This document shows positions 55,346 to 63,467 of a DNA stretch of 64,000 nt, one piece after another (the stretch's first letter is position 1; each line of letters opens with the position of its first letter). The notes under the pieces are model-generated. The model saw only the letters and a program-made list of their open reading frames with translations, searched no databases and was not told where the DNA came from. Source of the stretch: JADLHS01 sp039806955 (lineage in GTDB: Bacteria; Verrucomicrobiota; Verrucomicrobiia; Limisphaerales; JADLHS01). The stretch spans positions 147,199 through 211,198 of the forward strand of contig JBDHQI010000002.1 of NCBI GenBank assembly GCA_039806955.1, given 5' to 3'. A program made the translations under genes and the position numbers.

Positions 55346-55503
55346 ATGCCGAAAGACATCATCCATTCAAACGATTTATTCCCCAAATTGTCCCGGTGCC
55401 GGAGCCAACTTATGCTGCACTACTTATTCTCGGTGCCGCAGTTGCCAAGGTTCACTGCCGCCGAAAACTCCAGAGAAGCAAAGCGCATCGCTAACAAGTT
55501 CGC
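55346..55503 (+). pseudogene. Fused relics: third SUKH start and PEP-CTERM tail
   Basis: Starts like the two SUKH genes (MPKDIIHSND against MLKDIIHSND, after the same spacer) but breaks off at about 55376. It continues in another frame with the C-terminus of a PEP-CTERM protein (PVPEPTYAALLILGAAVAKV then a basic tail) ending at the TAA near 55503. A deletion has joined a third immunity copy to the end of a PEP-CTERM gene. The tail and following ~35 bp are a copy of the end of the intact gene at 55541-56056. Confidence 0.75.
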
Positions 55504-55535
55504 ACTTGCACCAAACGCTGAATTGCCACGAAAGT
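55385..55535 (+). repeat. Direct repeat, first copy (PEP-CTERM gene end)
   Basis: Imperfect copy of 55947-56097. It includes the PEP-CTERM coding end and the non-coding sequence starting CTAACAAGTTCGCACTTGCACC. It shows duplication of a whole PEP-CTERM gene, with most of the first copy lost. Confidence 0.7.
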
Positions 55536-55540
55536 TACGT

Positions 55541-56056
55541 ATGAGACAGATAATCGCTCTGTTGTTCACTTGTGTAGCCCTACAACTGACGGCCTTCGCC
55601 CAAGGCACAATCCAATTCACAGTTAGCTTTTCCCCGTTTCCAGGTAGCCCGTCTGGAAATGCAGAGCTTACTGGCAGTTCATTCACAGCTTGGGCTGCTT
55701 CTTGGCCTGTTGCGCCTGACTACGGGCGCATCCTTCAGATGGCTGAGGACGGTTCGATGACTCCAGTTCTTCAATTCGCCAGTGTTCTGCAAGAGATATA
55801 CCCGCCGGTACCAGAATTTCCGGGTAGTGGAGGAACGCTTTACTACTTCCACCAGACGTGGAACGTGGCCCCACCACAAGCCGAGAATTTATTGGCAGGG
55901 CATTGGTATATGGAGATTTCTTTTGGTTACACAACGCTAGTTTCTCAGATTGCACCAGTGCCAGAGCCGACCTTTGGCGCACTATTTGTTCTAGGTGCTG
56001 CGGTTGCTAAACTATACTGCCGCCGAAAACCGCAGAGATCTAAAGCGCATCGCTAA
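55541..56056 (+). CDS. PEP-CTERM exported protein (element cargo)
   Basis: A 171-residue protein with a signal peptide (MRQIIALLFTCVALQLTAFAQG), a beta-rich middle of about 110 residues and a C-terminal sorting signal (PVPEPTFGALFVLGAAVAKL then CRRKPQRSKAHR). The frame is open from 55346, but the part before 55541 is relic sequence. It would need a chromosomal exosortase to be sorted. Function unknown. Confidence 0.72.
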   Translation: MRQIIALLFTCVALQLTAFAQGTIQFTVSFSPFPGSPSGNAELTGSSFTAWAASWPVAPDYGRILQMAEDGSMTPVLQFASVLQEIYPPVPEFPGSGGTLYYFHQTWNVAPPQAENLLAGHWYMEISFGYTTLVSQIAPVPEPTFGALFVLGAAVAKLYCRRKPQRSKAHR

Positions 56057-56097
56057 CAAGTTCGCACTTGCACCAAGTGCCGAACTTCCAAGGAAAC
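55947..56097 (+). repeat. Direct repeat, second copy
   Basis: Pairs with 55385-55535. In this copy the sequence after the stop codon forms a hairpin: AAGTTCG-CACTTG with CAAGTG-C-CGAACTT, one bulged base (56059-56088), likely the terminator or 3'-end structure of the PEP-CTERM gene. Confidence 0.65.
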
Positions 56098-56582
56098 TTT
56101 TCTTCCTTGCTCTGAAATGAACTCGACGCGCCAACGCAGTAGCCGTCCCACCATTTTGGACACCTGCGCGGCTTCTCAGTTTCTCCACTTCTTGTCCATT
56201 CTTTCGGGGAGAAGCTAAGGGCGAGCGTTCCGCTAATAATGGAACGGCATATTTCCATCTTGCTACGCTTGAAGCCTGAACACCTTTCAATAACATGTTC
56301 CCAGTATGAAAATTCTCAGAAGTCTGTTCGCCTGCCTTCTGTGCTTTGCCTTGAATGCGGGGACAGTTTTGGCGGCGAACTATGCCCGTGAACCGTGAAC
56401 CGATAGCGCAAGAAACTCGATTGGGAACTGAAGGCGGCAGAAACCGCATAGCATTTTATGCAATCACCAAAGTTTGATGCAAATGGTGTTTTCAAAGGAA
56501 ATTCCGAATGATTGCTTCAAGCGGCAGTTACAATTGAGCTTGAGATCGCAAAATGGCTGGTAAATTCTAAGTTAATCAAAGA
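56057..56582. other. Degraded region between PEP-CTERM genes
   Basis: 526 bp holding the hairpin at 56059-56088, a second small hairpin (CGTTCC/GGAACG near 56227-56244) and a signal-peptide relic at 56306-56398. No intact gene. Confidence 0.5.
56306..56398 (+). pseudogene. Signal-peptide relic of an exported protein
   Basis: A 30-codon frame encoding a complete signal peptide with cleavage site (FACLLCFALNAGTVLAANYA) and then a stop. Looks like the 5' end of a lost exported, perhaps PEP-CTERM, gene. Confidence 0.45.
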
Positions 56583-57230
56583 ATGTTAAAAACGTTACTC
56601 ATAGTTGGAAGCCTTTGGTTCAGTGGTAATGGAGCTCTTGCGGCCGGCTCCGTCTATTTTATCAACTCATCCCTAACTTTTATTACTACAAATGGCGCTG
56701 GAGGAAGCGGTTTGATTTCGAGCGGCCCTGGTTCATTTTATTTTGGGTTATTCATCGCCCCCAACGGAACAACGGGTACGGACATTTTGGATCCAGCTTG
56801 GACTTTTACAGGAGTCTATGCAACCAACACATCCCCAGGCCTTCTGACCGGTGGCCCCTTGGCATTGGTAAACGGTTGGGAACCCGGAACCACCAAGTCG
56901 TACACGGTAGCAGGTTGGTCAGCCAATCTTGGCCACGATTGGTCTTTAATTAGCAGTCAACTAGACGACGGTTCATGGATTGAAAACGGCTTTTTTGGTC
57001 AATCAGCCATCGGTTCGGCAACTGCTGGCGGCAGGCTTCCGAGTGGAACTATTCGGCTACCGCCCCCGCTGTTCACTTTGGAAATTGCAAGCGGTTCATT
57101 AAATACCGGTTTTTCGTTAAATGAAGTTCCAGAACCAAATGCTTCCCTGATGTTGGCTCTTGGGTTAGTCATCATGTATTTCTTTGGTTCCCATGAGTTA
57201 TCAAGACTGAGGAGCAGAGGCATCGTCTAA
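56583..57230 (+). CDS. PEP-CTERM exported protein (element cargo)
   Basis: A 215-residue protein with a signal peptide (MLKTLLIVGSLWFSGNGALA), a Gly/Ser/Thr-rich beta region of about 160 residues and a C-terminal sorting signal (NEVPEPNASLMLALGLVIMY then HELSRLRSRG). Similar in plan, not in sequence, to the protein at 55541. Second intact PEP-CTERM gene in the element. Role unknown. Confidence 0.75.
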   Translation: MLKTLLIVGSLWFSGNGALAAGSVYFINSSLTFITTNGAGGSGLISSGPGSFYFGLFIAPNGTTGTDILDPAWTFTGVYATNTSPGLLTGGPLALVNGWEPGTTKSYTVAGWSANLGHDWSLISSQLDDGSWIENGFFGQSAIGSATAGGRLPSGTIRLPPPLFTLEIASGSLNTGFSLNEVPEPNASLMLALGLVIMYFFGSHELSRLRSRGIV

Positions 57231-57258
57231 GATGCAAGCCGCGCGAAGTTTATCGCAG

Positions 57259-57609
57259 TCATGTTTTCTCAATCAGCGTGATGGTGATGGATGCGACGTA
57301 GGGCTTGGTGGGGTCGAGTTCGCCATAGCGTTTGGGTGCCGCACTGACGGCAGCGAGTTCGTTGTCGCGTAGGGCATCGGCGAGTCGCCCAAGTCGCCAG
57401 CCGGAGAGGGTCACGTCGGCGGTTGAGAAGGCCAAGACTAATTTTTCCGGCGGTGTATCTGGAGAATCTTTGGCGTCAGGGCTTTCTTCCAGCGTGTATT
57501 CGATCAGGTGACTGCTGTGAAAGCCCCGGCGTTGTTTGCCAATGCGGAACTCGATGCAGAAGCAGTGCTTCTCGGTAATTTGATAACCGTCGTCTTTGAG
57601 TGAGGACAT
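57259..57609 (-). CDS. Unknown protein downstream of relaxase
   Basis: A 116-residue frame, 24 bases after the relaxase stop and on the same strand, so probably co-transcribed with it. No transmembrane segment. It has a mixed alpha/beta look (KHCFCIEFRIGKQRRGFHSS; VASITITLIEKT) with no family recognised. Mobilization accessory role possible from position only. Confidence 0.55.
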   Translation of the reverse strand: MSSLKDDGYQITEKHCFCIEFRIGKQRRGFHSSHLIEYTLEESPDAKDSPDTPPEKLVLAFSTADVTLSGWRLGRLADALRDNELAAVSAAPKRYGELDPTKPYVASITITLIEKT

Positions 57610-57633
57610 AAATGAGTCGAGCTTGCGTTAAAG

Positions 57634-60600
57634 TTAAATCCCGATGCCACGCGAATGCTTTGGTGTTTCTGGCGCGGTGTCTTGAGTGCGTTTGCGGCGG
57701 GCGGCATCGCGCTGTTTGATGGCTTCCCGAACTGTTCGCGGTTTCGTGACTTCGATAATTCTTTCCTCCGGCGTCATTGACTCCGTTGGCTTGACGGCTT
57801 CGGCTTGCTCGATTTTCGCGGCGATGGCTTCAGTTTGCAGGGCGGGCCGGAACACATCGCCGAACCTGCGCCGGACATCTTCAAGGAAGTTGGCAATTCG
57901 TTGCGCTGGCGACAGACGGGTGTGACGCATCGGGCGTGTGCTGCGCATGGGGCGGTGGTGTCGCCCGGCCACCATTGGCAGCGCGGCTCTTTGTTCTGGC
58001 ACTTCTTTCCTAATGAATCCGAGCCTTGCCAGTTCATCACGGAGGGGTTGCAATTCAATGGCAGCTTTGCGTTCGTGTGTATCAGCGACACGCCGGGCAA
58101 GCAATTCGGCATCATCGGTGAAAACCTCAACATGCTCTCGCCCGCGCGAAATCGAAACGTAAAATTGCTCCCGGTTGACGGCGGGAAAGGATTTCGACGA
58201 AGCAATCAACAGCACATCGTCCACAGTCTTGCCTTGGGATGAGTGCGACGTGACGGCGTAGCCGTGGGTGAAGGTCTTGTATTCGGCAGGGAGAATCCGC
58301 CCATCCGTGAGCGTGATGCGCCCATTTTGAACGTCCCGAACTTGAACGCGCTGGCCATTGATAAATTCCTTGCCTCGGTTTGCCTGGAGTAGCAACCAAT
58401 CACCAGAGGCAACTTTCAATTCCCGCGCTTCGCCTACGTCAAACGAGGCAGGGGAGTTCGCCGGAATGAAATCCACTTCCTGACCATTGGCCCGGCGCAC
58501 GCGAAGCGTATTGTGTCCAGTTCCCGGCTGGTCAAGCACGGCTTGGACTTCCACGGTTTCGCCCCGGTCAAACTTCTTGAGTTGGCGAACAAAACGCAAT
58601 CGTTGGCCCGGTTCGTACTGGTTCAGGTCTTTCTTTTGCGCTTCCGTCCACGAGAGCGAATCAAACACCGTCACGGGTTCGTCTTGCTGGCCGACCACGC
58701 CTTGCACTTTCAACGTGTCACGTACCTTTTCGGTGACGGCTTCGATCTCGGCCCAGGTTGGCGAAACGAGCAGCGCGGATTTGCCCTCTTTCGTGGCGGA
58801 CACGTAGGCATCAGCGGCGCGTTGATAAAGCTGTCCGTCGGCGGTAGGTGTCTCCGTCACCGCACCAAGTTCGAGCAGTCTGGCAAACGCTTGGTCGGTT
58901 TGTTTGGCGGCAGCCAGTTCGACAATCTTCCGAAACACTTCGGGGTTTTGCCGGCGAATCGTTGTCAGTTCGCTGAAACGGTAATCCGAATACTGTTCGA
59001 GAATGCGAAGCGCATCGCCCCGGGCAACGGAAGCGTGCTGGCCCGTGTCGCCGGAGAAGACGACGCGGCTGCCAGAGTCGCGCACGAGATTGAACAATGC
59101 CGCCATGTCGTTCAATCCAACGGCTCCGGCTTCATCCAAGACTACGACCGAAGCTGGAGACAACCGGCGTTGTGCCAGCGGATCGGAAAACAATTTCGCC
59201 AGTGTGACTGCTTCCAGCTTATCCTTGTTACGAAGCACCTCCACGGCGGAAGTGGTCGGCGCACAGAAGACAGGTTGGAAACCTTCATTGCGAAGCATAC
59301 GCGACAGTTCCACCAACGCCGTGCTTTTGCCTGAACCCGCCAGCCCGCGAAAGCCGGTGAACCTGTCGGTGCTGGTGAGAATGTGTTTCAGCGCATTGCG
59401 TTGATCCGTACCGAGATGTTCAGGAGCTTGGTAACGACGGGCAAACGGGACAACGGTATCAATACCCGCATTGACCGCATGAATCAGGGAGAGTTCTTTT
59501 TCCAAGATTTCCCGTGTGGAAAACTCTGCTCCGACGCGGACAAGGTTCGGCTTTGTTTTCAGTTCCGACTTGAGGTCTTTAAGTTCCACGAAACCACGGC
59601 CCTTGGTTAAGGCTGCTTCCAAAATCTTGTGTTGCGGCACGACCGAGTTACGTTCAAAGACGTGTGCCAGGCCATGCTCGACAGCCTGCCATGACCAGAC
59701 CCGGTTGGGAAACTCCTTGGACTTTCCGTCGGCCCCCTCAACCACTTTGCTAAGACTGCGCTTGTCAAAGAACCCGAGTTCTCCGAGTTGGGCGGCGCGA
59801 ACCTCGGCTGCGGAAGCGCCTTTCAATTTCTTGGGCCGGGACTGGTGAACCACATGGGCAATCTCCTGTTTTGTCAGCTTGCGTTTGAGCTTGGCTTCCT
59901 GACGTTTGACGGCCATGTCCCGTTGCTGCGACCGCTTGGAAAACCTTTCAATCAACTTCTGGTCAACACCATCAATCTCGAAACCATTCGTGGCTTTGCG
60001 GGTCACATAGCCGATTTGATGCATTCGCTTCGCCAGTTCGTTGCGATAAACTTCCGTGGCGTAGTTGATGGCTCCAAACATGGCTCCGGTCTGCAATGCC
60101 TTCCATCGGTTCTCCCGGTTGTCCCAGGTCGAATTGAACAGGACGAAATGCGTGTGCAACTGCGGATCAAGCGCGCGGGACGTGGTATGTACGAACGCAG
60201 CACCGATCAGGTTGCCCGTTGTCCTGTCTTTCTCTTGAATCCCATCCTTGCGAATTCTCGTGGCGGCGAATTGTTCCAGCTCCCGAATTGCCAGCGTTGA
60301 AGCCTCCCTGTGCGCTTCGACAATCCGCCGGTCGTTCATCGTGACGGCCAAAATCGAAACGGACTTGGGCGGCGAACAAACGAAGTCGAAGAATATCCGA
60401 CGGTCTCTGAAATTCTGCGGCGTCAATTGCTCACCTGTCCCCGGGTTCTGATTATCGCAAAGCTTCAGGAACGCATCACGGCTGACAACTTCGCCTTGTT
60501 TCAAGCCCAATCGCTCTACACCCGCGCCAATCCAATGACCATGCTCAGTCTCTTGCTGGGTGTAGTAATCGTTATGGGAAAGGTGTTCGTCGAAATACGT

Positions 60601-60642
60601 CTCCGCCGTCGCCCGATTCTTCTGTGGAATCCCCGAAAACAT
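57634..60642 (-). CDS. MobF-family conjugative relaxase-helicase (TrwC/TraI-like)
   Basis: A 1002-residue protein. The N-terminal relaxase domain has candidate nicking tyrosines (ETYFDEHLSHNDYYTQQ, Y16 and Y26/27), WIGAGVERLGL and the histidine triad motif DPQLHTHFVLFN. The helicase part has Walker A (GLAGSGKSTAL), Walker B (VVVLDEAGAVG), TTIRRQNPEV and the C-terminal YAVTSHSSQGKTVDDVLL and VSISRGREHVEVF. The last ~130 residues are basic and end in KHSRGIGI, also the end of the protein at 62692. The relaxase cuts oriT, stays bound to the 5' end and unwinds the strand for transfer. Confidence 0.94.
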   Translation of the reverse strand: MFSGIPQKNRATAETYFDEHLSHNDYYTQQETEHGHWIGAGVERLGLKQGEVVSRDAFLKLCDNQNPGTGEQLTPQNFRDRRIFFDFVCSPPKSVSILAVTMNDRRIVEAHREASTLAIRELEQFAATRIRKDGIQEKDRTTGNLIGAAFVHTTSRALDPQLHTHFVLFNSTWDNRENRWKALQTGAMFGAINYATEVYRNELAKRMHQIGYVTRKATNGFEIDGVDQKLIERFSKRSQQRDMAVKRQEAKLKRKLTKQEIAHVVHQSRPKKLKGASAAEVRAAQLGELGFFDKRSLSKVVEGADGKSKEFPNRVWSWQAVEHGLAHVFERNSVVPQHKILEAALTKGRGFVELKDLKSELKTKPNLVRVGAEFSTREILEKELSLIHAVNAGIDTVVPFARRYQAPEHLGTDQRNALKHILTSTDRFTGFRGLAGSGKSTALVELSRMLRNEGFQPVFCAPTTSAVEVLRNKDKLEAVTLAKLFSDPLAQRRLSPASVVVLDEAGAVGLNDMAALFNLVRDSGSRVVFSGDTGQHASVARGDALRILEQYSDYRFSELTTIRRQNPEVFRKIVELAAAKQTDQAFARLLELGAVTETPTADGQLYQRAADAYVSATKEGKSALLVSPTWAEIEAVTEKVRDTLKVQGVVGQQDEPVTVFDSLSWTEAQKKDLNQYEPGQRLRFVRQLKKFDRGETVEVQAVLDQPGTGHNTLRVRRANGQEVDFIPANSPASFDVGEARELKVASGDWLLLQANRGKEFINGQRVQVRDVQNGRITLTDGRILPAEYKTFTHGYAVTSHSSQGKTVDDVLLIASSKSFPAVNREQFYVSISRGREHVEVFTDDAELLARRVADTHERKAAIELQPLRDELARLGFIRKEVPEQRAALPMVAGRHHRPMRSTRPMRHTRLSPAQRIANFLEDVRRRFGDVFRPALQTEAIAAKIEQAEAVKPTESMTPEERIIEVTKPRTVREAIKQRDAARRKRTQDTAPETPKHSRGIGI

Positions 60643-60668
60643 GCGTTCAAAAAAATTTCGCCTTCAAG

Positions 60669-60699
60669 CACTAGCACAACTTCATCGCTTGTGCTAGTG
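60669..60699. repeat. 11-bp inverted repeat, candidate oriT hairpin
   Basis: CACTAGCACAA (60669-60679), 9-nt loop, TTGTGCTAGTG (60689-60699). Perfect pairing, 27 bp upstream of the relaxase start. MobF relaxases recognise such a hairpin next to the nic site. Confidence 0.65.
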
Positions 60700-60995
60700 A
60701 TAGTCCCGAGACAAGGGCGCGAGTCCTGCGATTCTCTCCAAACCCATCATGGGCGGACAACATTGTCCGTTATACGCATCCTAAGCGGTCCTCACTTTGA
60801 GGCTTCATCTGGCGAGCGTGCGTCACAAACCGTGACCGCGTGATAACCCACCACATGGCGAAAGCTGGTTGCCGGTAGCAACGGCTTGATGACCCGCTGA
60901 GAACTCCCGATATGTGAGTTTTCTGCCATGACACTTACCCCGCCTTGAGGCCGGAGGGAAGTTGCTCGTTGCCGTGCTCAATAATCGCTCGGCAC

Positions 60996-61059
60996 GAAAC
61001 CGGATGGAGACCAGACGGAAGCCGCCTGCCCATCGGGCGGAAACCGGAAGGAAACCAGA
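60996..61059 (+). promoter_or_regulatory. Direct repeats flanking a small inverted repeat, before the TraK-like gene
   Basis: GAAACCGG-A/T-... units at 60996-61015 and 61040-61059 are the same in 18 of 20 positions, 44 bp apart. CCGCC...GGCGG lies between them. Probably binding sites for the accessory protein encoded next, which would both regulate itself and dress oriT. Confidence 0.5.
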
Positions 61060-61091
61060 AATAGGTAAACGAAATTGAAAGAGAGAATCGC

Positions 61092-61490
61092 ATGAGTACT
61101 CGCATTGATTACGGCCAGGTGGCCGAGAAACTGGATTACCCGACCGTGGAGAAGAAGCTCAAGCAGTTGGCCGAACGTAAGCCGACCCGAAAGCGCAAGA
61201 CCGCCGCCGATGTATTGGAGCCGTTGCGCGAACAATTGCTCGCCCTACATCGCAAGGGCTGGAGCAGCAGTCAACTGGTAGATGAATTGAAGAACAGCGG
61301 AGTTCCGGTCAGTCCCGCGCGATTTCGCGAATGTATGAGTCGCTGGGCCAGCAACGGAAAATCACGCCCAGGCCATCGGAAGGAATCCGGCAGCGTTACC
61401 GTTCCGCCTTCCGCACCAAGTAGCCAGGATTCACGAATCAAAAGCACATCGGCTGTCGGTCAATCGGGCTTCAAATTAACGCAGCCTTGA
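61092..61490 (+). CDS. TraK/MobC-like oriT accessory protein
   Basis: A 132-residue basic protein. Residues 60-100 (LREQLLALHRKGWSSSQLVD, then ELKNSGVPVSPARFRECMSRW) follow the pattern of TraK-type and related mobilization proteins, in which a helix-turn-helix is written as LLxxGYSxxxIxxxLxxxG...S...F. The C-terminus is Ser/Pro-rich and probably disordered. It is divergent from the relaxase across the candidate oriT. Call is by pattern and place. Confidence 0.6.
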   Translation: MSTRIDYGQVAEKLDYPTVEKKLKQLAERKPTRKRKTAADVLEPLREQLLALHRKGWSSSQLVDELKNSGVPVSPARFRECMSRWASNGKSRPGHRKESGSVTVPPSAPSSQDSRIKSTSAVGQSGFKLTQP

Positions 61491-62474
61491 CCGCATTTGC
61501 GCCACATCTATGAACACACATCGGTTGAAACTCGCTCGCAGACCCGCGCCGTCAGGCTGCGTGGCTCACTCCGCCCGCGTCCTGCCCGCGCGGGACTGCA
61601 TCGCTCGAAGAATAGAACCTGAATGGTTCGCTGTCCGTGGCTTCCCCGTGCCGGTGCGATATGCCCGGCCCGACTCGCCACCGACAGCAGGGATTCAACG
61701 CATCCGCGATGACGCCATGATCGGGACGGAATCCAAATCACATTGTCAAACGAAGCGCCTTACGGGGACATTTTTTCGCACGCACGCTTTACTCCTTATC
61801 AAACTAAGGGGATGGCGTTCGCGCAATTTCCGCGCAACATCCACGCGCTATTCGCGCAACGGTCGCAAGTTGCCGAGTCATTTCCACGGACTATCCACGA
61901 CCACAAATCACCCACGATCATTCCACGTTCGCAGATTAGCCGTGTTCTTTCCACGGCCACGCACAGTTTCAATTCACGTTCTATCCGCGACCACGATTCA
62001 GCCACGATTAGTCCACCGCTTATCCCAGGATCGTCCAAGGTCAGGCAAATGGCTTCTACGTCTGCAATGTGTGCGATGCTTGAACTGGTTCATTGCTGTT
62101 CCAGTGGTTGAGTGGAGTTCACCACTTGCTCGCGGTGTTTGTGTGCGGGTATTTCGTTCGCCGATTGCCGCGTGCCGATTGTTGTCGGTTCGTCGGAAGG
62201 TTCCTTTTGCTTTTAGAGTGGTGTCTTTGGCTTCGTCGAAAGCGCGTCCGAACCTTTCTGGCGGCGTGGCGCGGTCAAACGTCGTGGGCCTGCTTCATAG
62301 GCACTCTGGCCGCCGTGCCGGGCTGCAATTTGTTTCTTTCGCGCCGGCGTTTGGCCTTCATGTGCTGGCCGTTGTCGGGCTGCGGCTGGTCTGTCCGTTA
62401 CGCCAGTGGCGAAGCGTTGCATGGATTCAACGAGTGCCAACCTTTGCTCAATCTGAATTTGATAGGGAGTGACT
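61491..62474. other. Near 1-kb region without a clear gene, with degenerate repeats
   Basis: Frames are open in several phases, but none has a recognisable domain and they overlap each other. Between 61820 and 62030 the plus strand is full of TCC(A/G)CG and TTCGCGCAA units, including a 36-bp direct repeat. This may be a replication or transfer control region, or a decayed repeat-rich gene (a 122-residue frame runs 61743-62111). Confidence 0.45.
61892..62017 (+). repeat. 36-bp direct repeats, 90 bp apart
   Basis: 61892-61927 and 61982-62017 match at 30 of 36 positions; both start CTATCC(A/G)CGACCAC and end with TCCAC. The gap contains further TTCCACG units. Iteron-like, but no replication initiator gene is seen. 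Confidence 0.6.
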
Positions 62475-62684
62475 ATGGAAACTGTCCCCGCACCCGAACC
62501 GCCACCGACCGCCCCACAGGAGCGCCTTGCCTACTCGGTGCAGGAAGCCGCCGATCTTTTGGGCGTCAATTATTTCAGCGTCTATCGCCTCATCCAACGC
62601 GGCAAACTCAAAGTCTGCCGCGCCCTGCGCGGTAAGTTGCTCGTCCCGCGCTCCGAACTGCTCAAACTCTTGAAACCCGAATGA
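62475..62684 (+). CDS. Excisionase-like helix-turn-helix protein
   Basis: A 69-residue protein of the HTH_17 (MerR-like, excisionase) family: LAYSVQEAADLLGVNYFSVYRLIQRGKLKV then RGKLLVPRSELLKLL. AGGGAG lies 6 bases before the ATG at 62475. Proteins of this type act as recombination directionality factors that bend DNA at attachment sites. It lies ~1 kb from the right attachment site, 7 bp before the next gene. Confidence 0.78.
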   Translation: METVPAPEPPPTAPQERLAYSVQEAADLLGVNYFSVYRLIQRGKLKVCRALRGKLLVPRSELLKLLKPE

Positions 62685-62691
62685 TACTCAC

Positions 62692-63276
62692 ATGAACGAC
62701 AATCCTTTCGCCCATCACCGCCCAACTCCGTTGGAAGACCAAGCCCATGTTGCAGCCATGCGGCACTTCAAAAATGACATGAACCAATTCGCCGCCGGTC
62801 GTGACGCGGTAAAACATTTGGAGTGTAACTTGTCCGCAACAGCTTCAACCATCCACGCCGCTGCTCACCAGCCGCCGCAGGGAAACCCGATCCTGACCGA
62901 CGACGGTACGCACTGGCACGGGAGTGTTGATCTATTCGACAACACTTTTGCCTGTCACCGCCCCAATGCCGCCCGAGTGGAATACGCAGTTGTTGAACAC
63001 TTCCCGGCCAGCGGTAGAAATCACATCTGGAGCCGCGGACACGACGCAACTGAAACGCTTCAAGCCTTCGCGCACGACCAGCGCCAGGTATTGCAGACAT
63101 GGACGGAAGACATGAGCGCTCAGGTCAAAGAGTTCCTTACTGAAAAGTATCCCGACCACGACATGAGCCGCGTGGCTGAGAGCTTCATGCAAAAATTTGC
63201 AACGCGAACCGTTTCTCAACGGCATGAGATCACCAACGCTCACGAGCAAAAGCACAGTCGCGGAATCGGAATTTGA
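62692..63276 (+). CDS. Unknown element protein sharing the relaxase C-terminal tag
   Basis: A 194-residue protein with no recognised domain. The middle (HWHGSVDLFDNTFACHRPNA) is rich in His and aromatic residues; the C-terminal third looks helical (EDMSAQVKEFLTEKYPDHDM). It ends in QKHSRGIGI, matching the last eight residues of the relaxase, though the codons used differ. It is probably co-transcribed with the excisionase-like gene. A role with the relaxase in transfer, or as a transferred protein, is inferred. Confidence 0.65.
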   Translation: MNDNPFAHHRPTPLEDQAHVAAMRHFKNDMNQFAAGRDAVKHLECNLSATASTIHAAAHQPPQGNPILTDDGTHWHGSVDLFDNTFACHRPNAARVEYAVVEHFPASGRNHIWSRGHDATETLQAFAHDQRQVLQTWTEDMSAQVKEFLTEKYPDHDMSRVAESFMQKFATRTVSQRHEITNAHEQKHSRGIGI

Positions 63277-63317
63277 AAACGATCACCGATGTCCTGTGGT
63301 CACAAATTTGGGAAAAG

Positions 63318-63338
63318 TTCTATACTGCTTTTCTATAC
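63318..63338. promoter_or_regulatory. Paired TTCTATAC motif, right end copy
   Basis: TTCTATAC at 63318-63325 and 63331-63338, spaced 13 bp, 130 bp inside the right attachment site. Same motif and spacing as before the integrase and before the integrase relic outside the element. Confidence 0.55.
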
Positions 63339-63467
63339 TATATGCCATTTTTGGAGCCAAAAGCAGCCAACCGCAGCAAATGCCGAAAGCGAATAAAACC
63401 CTTGTAAACATTGGAGAAATCAGTGATTGCAAACGATAGCTAAAAGTAGCAAAAACTGCGTTTTACA

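Larger units (their letters stand above)
60643..61091. other. Candidate oriT region
   Basis: 449 bp between the divergent relaxase and TraK-like genes, the usual place of oriT in MobF systems. It contains an 11-bp perfect inverted repeat (60669-60699), a short palindrome GGACAA-CA-TTGTCC near 60755, and two 20-bp direct repeats near 61000 with an inverted repeat between them. Confidence 0.65.

Noticed and set aside
55490..56100. Integron attC sites (CTAAC followed by an imperfect palindrome after two PEP-CTERM ends)
   Set aside because: The matching GTTRRRY box on the other side is missing and no integron integrase is present; a duplicated gene end with a hairpin explains it.
61860..62035. 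DnaA-box cluster or plasmid origin
   Set aside because: Several TATCCACG-like words resemble DnaA boxes, but none matches TTATCCACA and there is no replication initiator gene. Kept only as iteron-like repeats.
61510..62472. 320-residue open frame
   Set aside because: Composition is Arg/Ser/Pro-rich without any domain, it overlaps other frames of the same quality and runs through DNA repeats.
57634..63276. Full conjugative element
   Set aside because: No coupling protein, VirB4-type ATPase or pilus genes between the attachment sites, so it is called mobilizable only.
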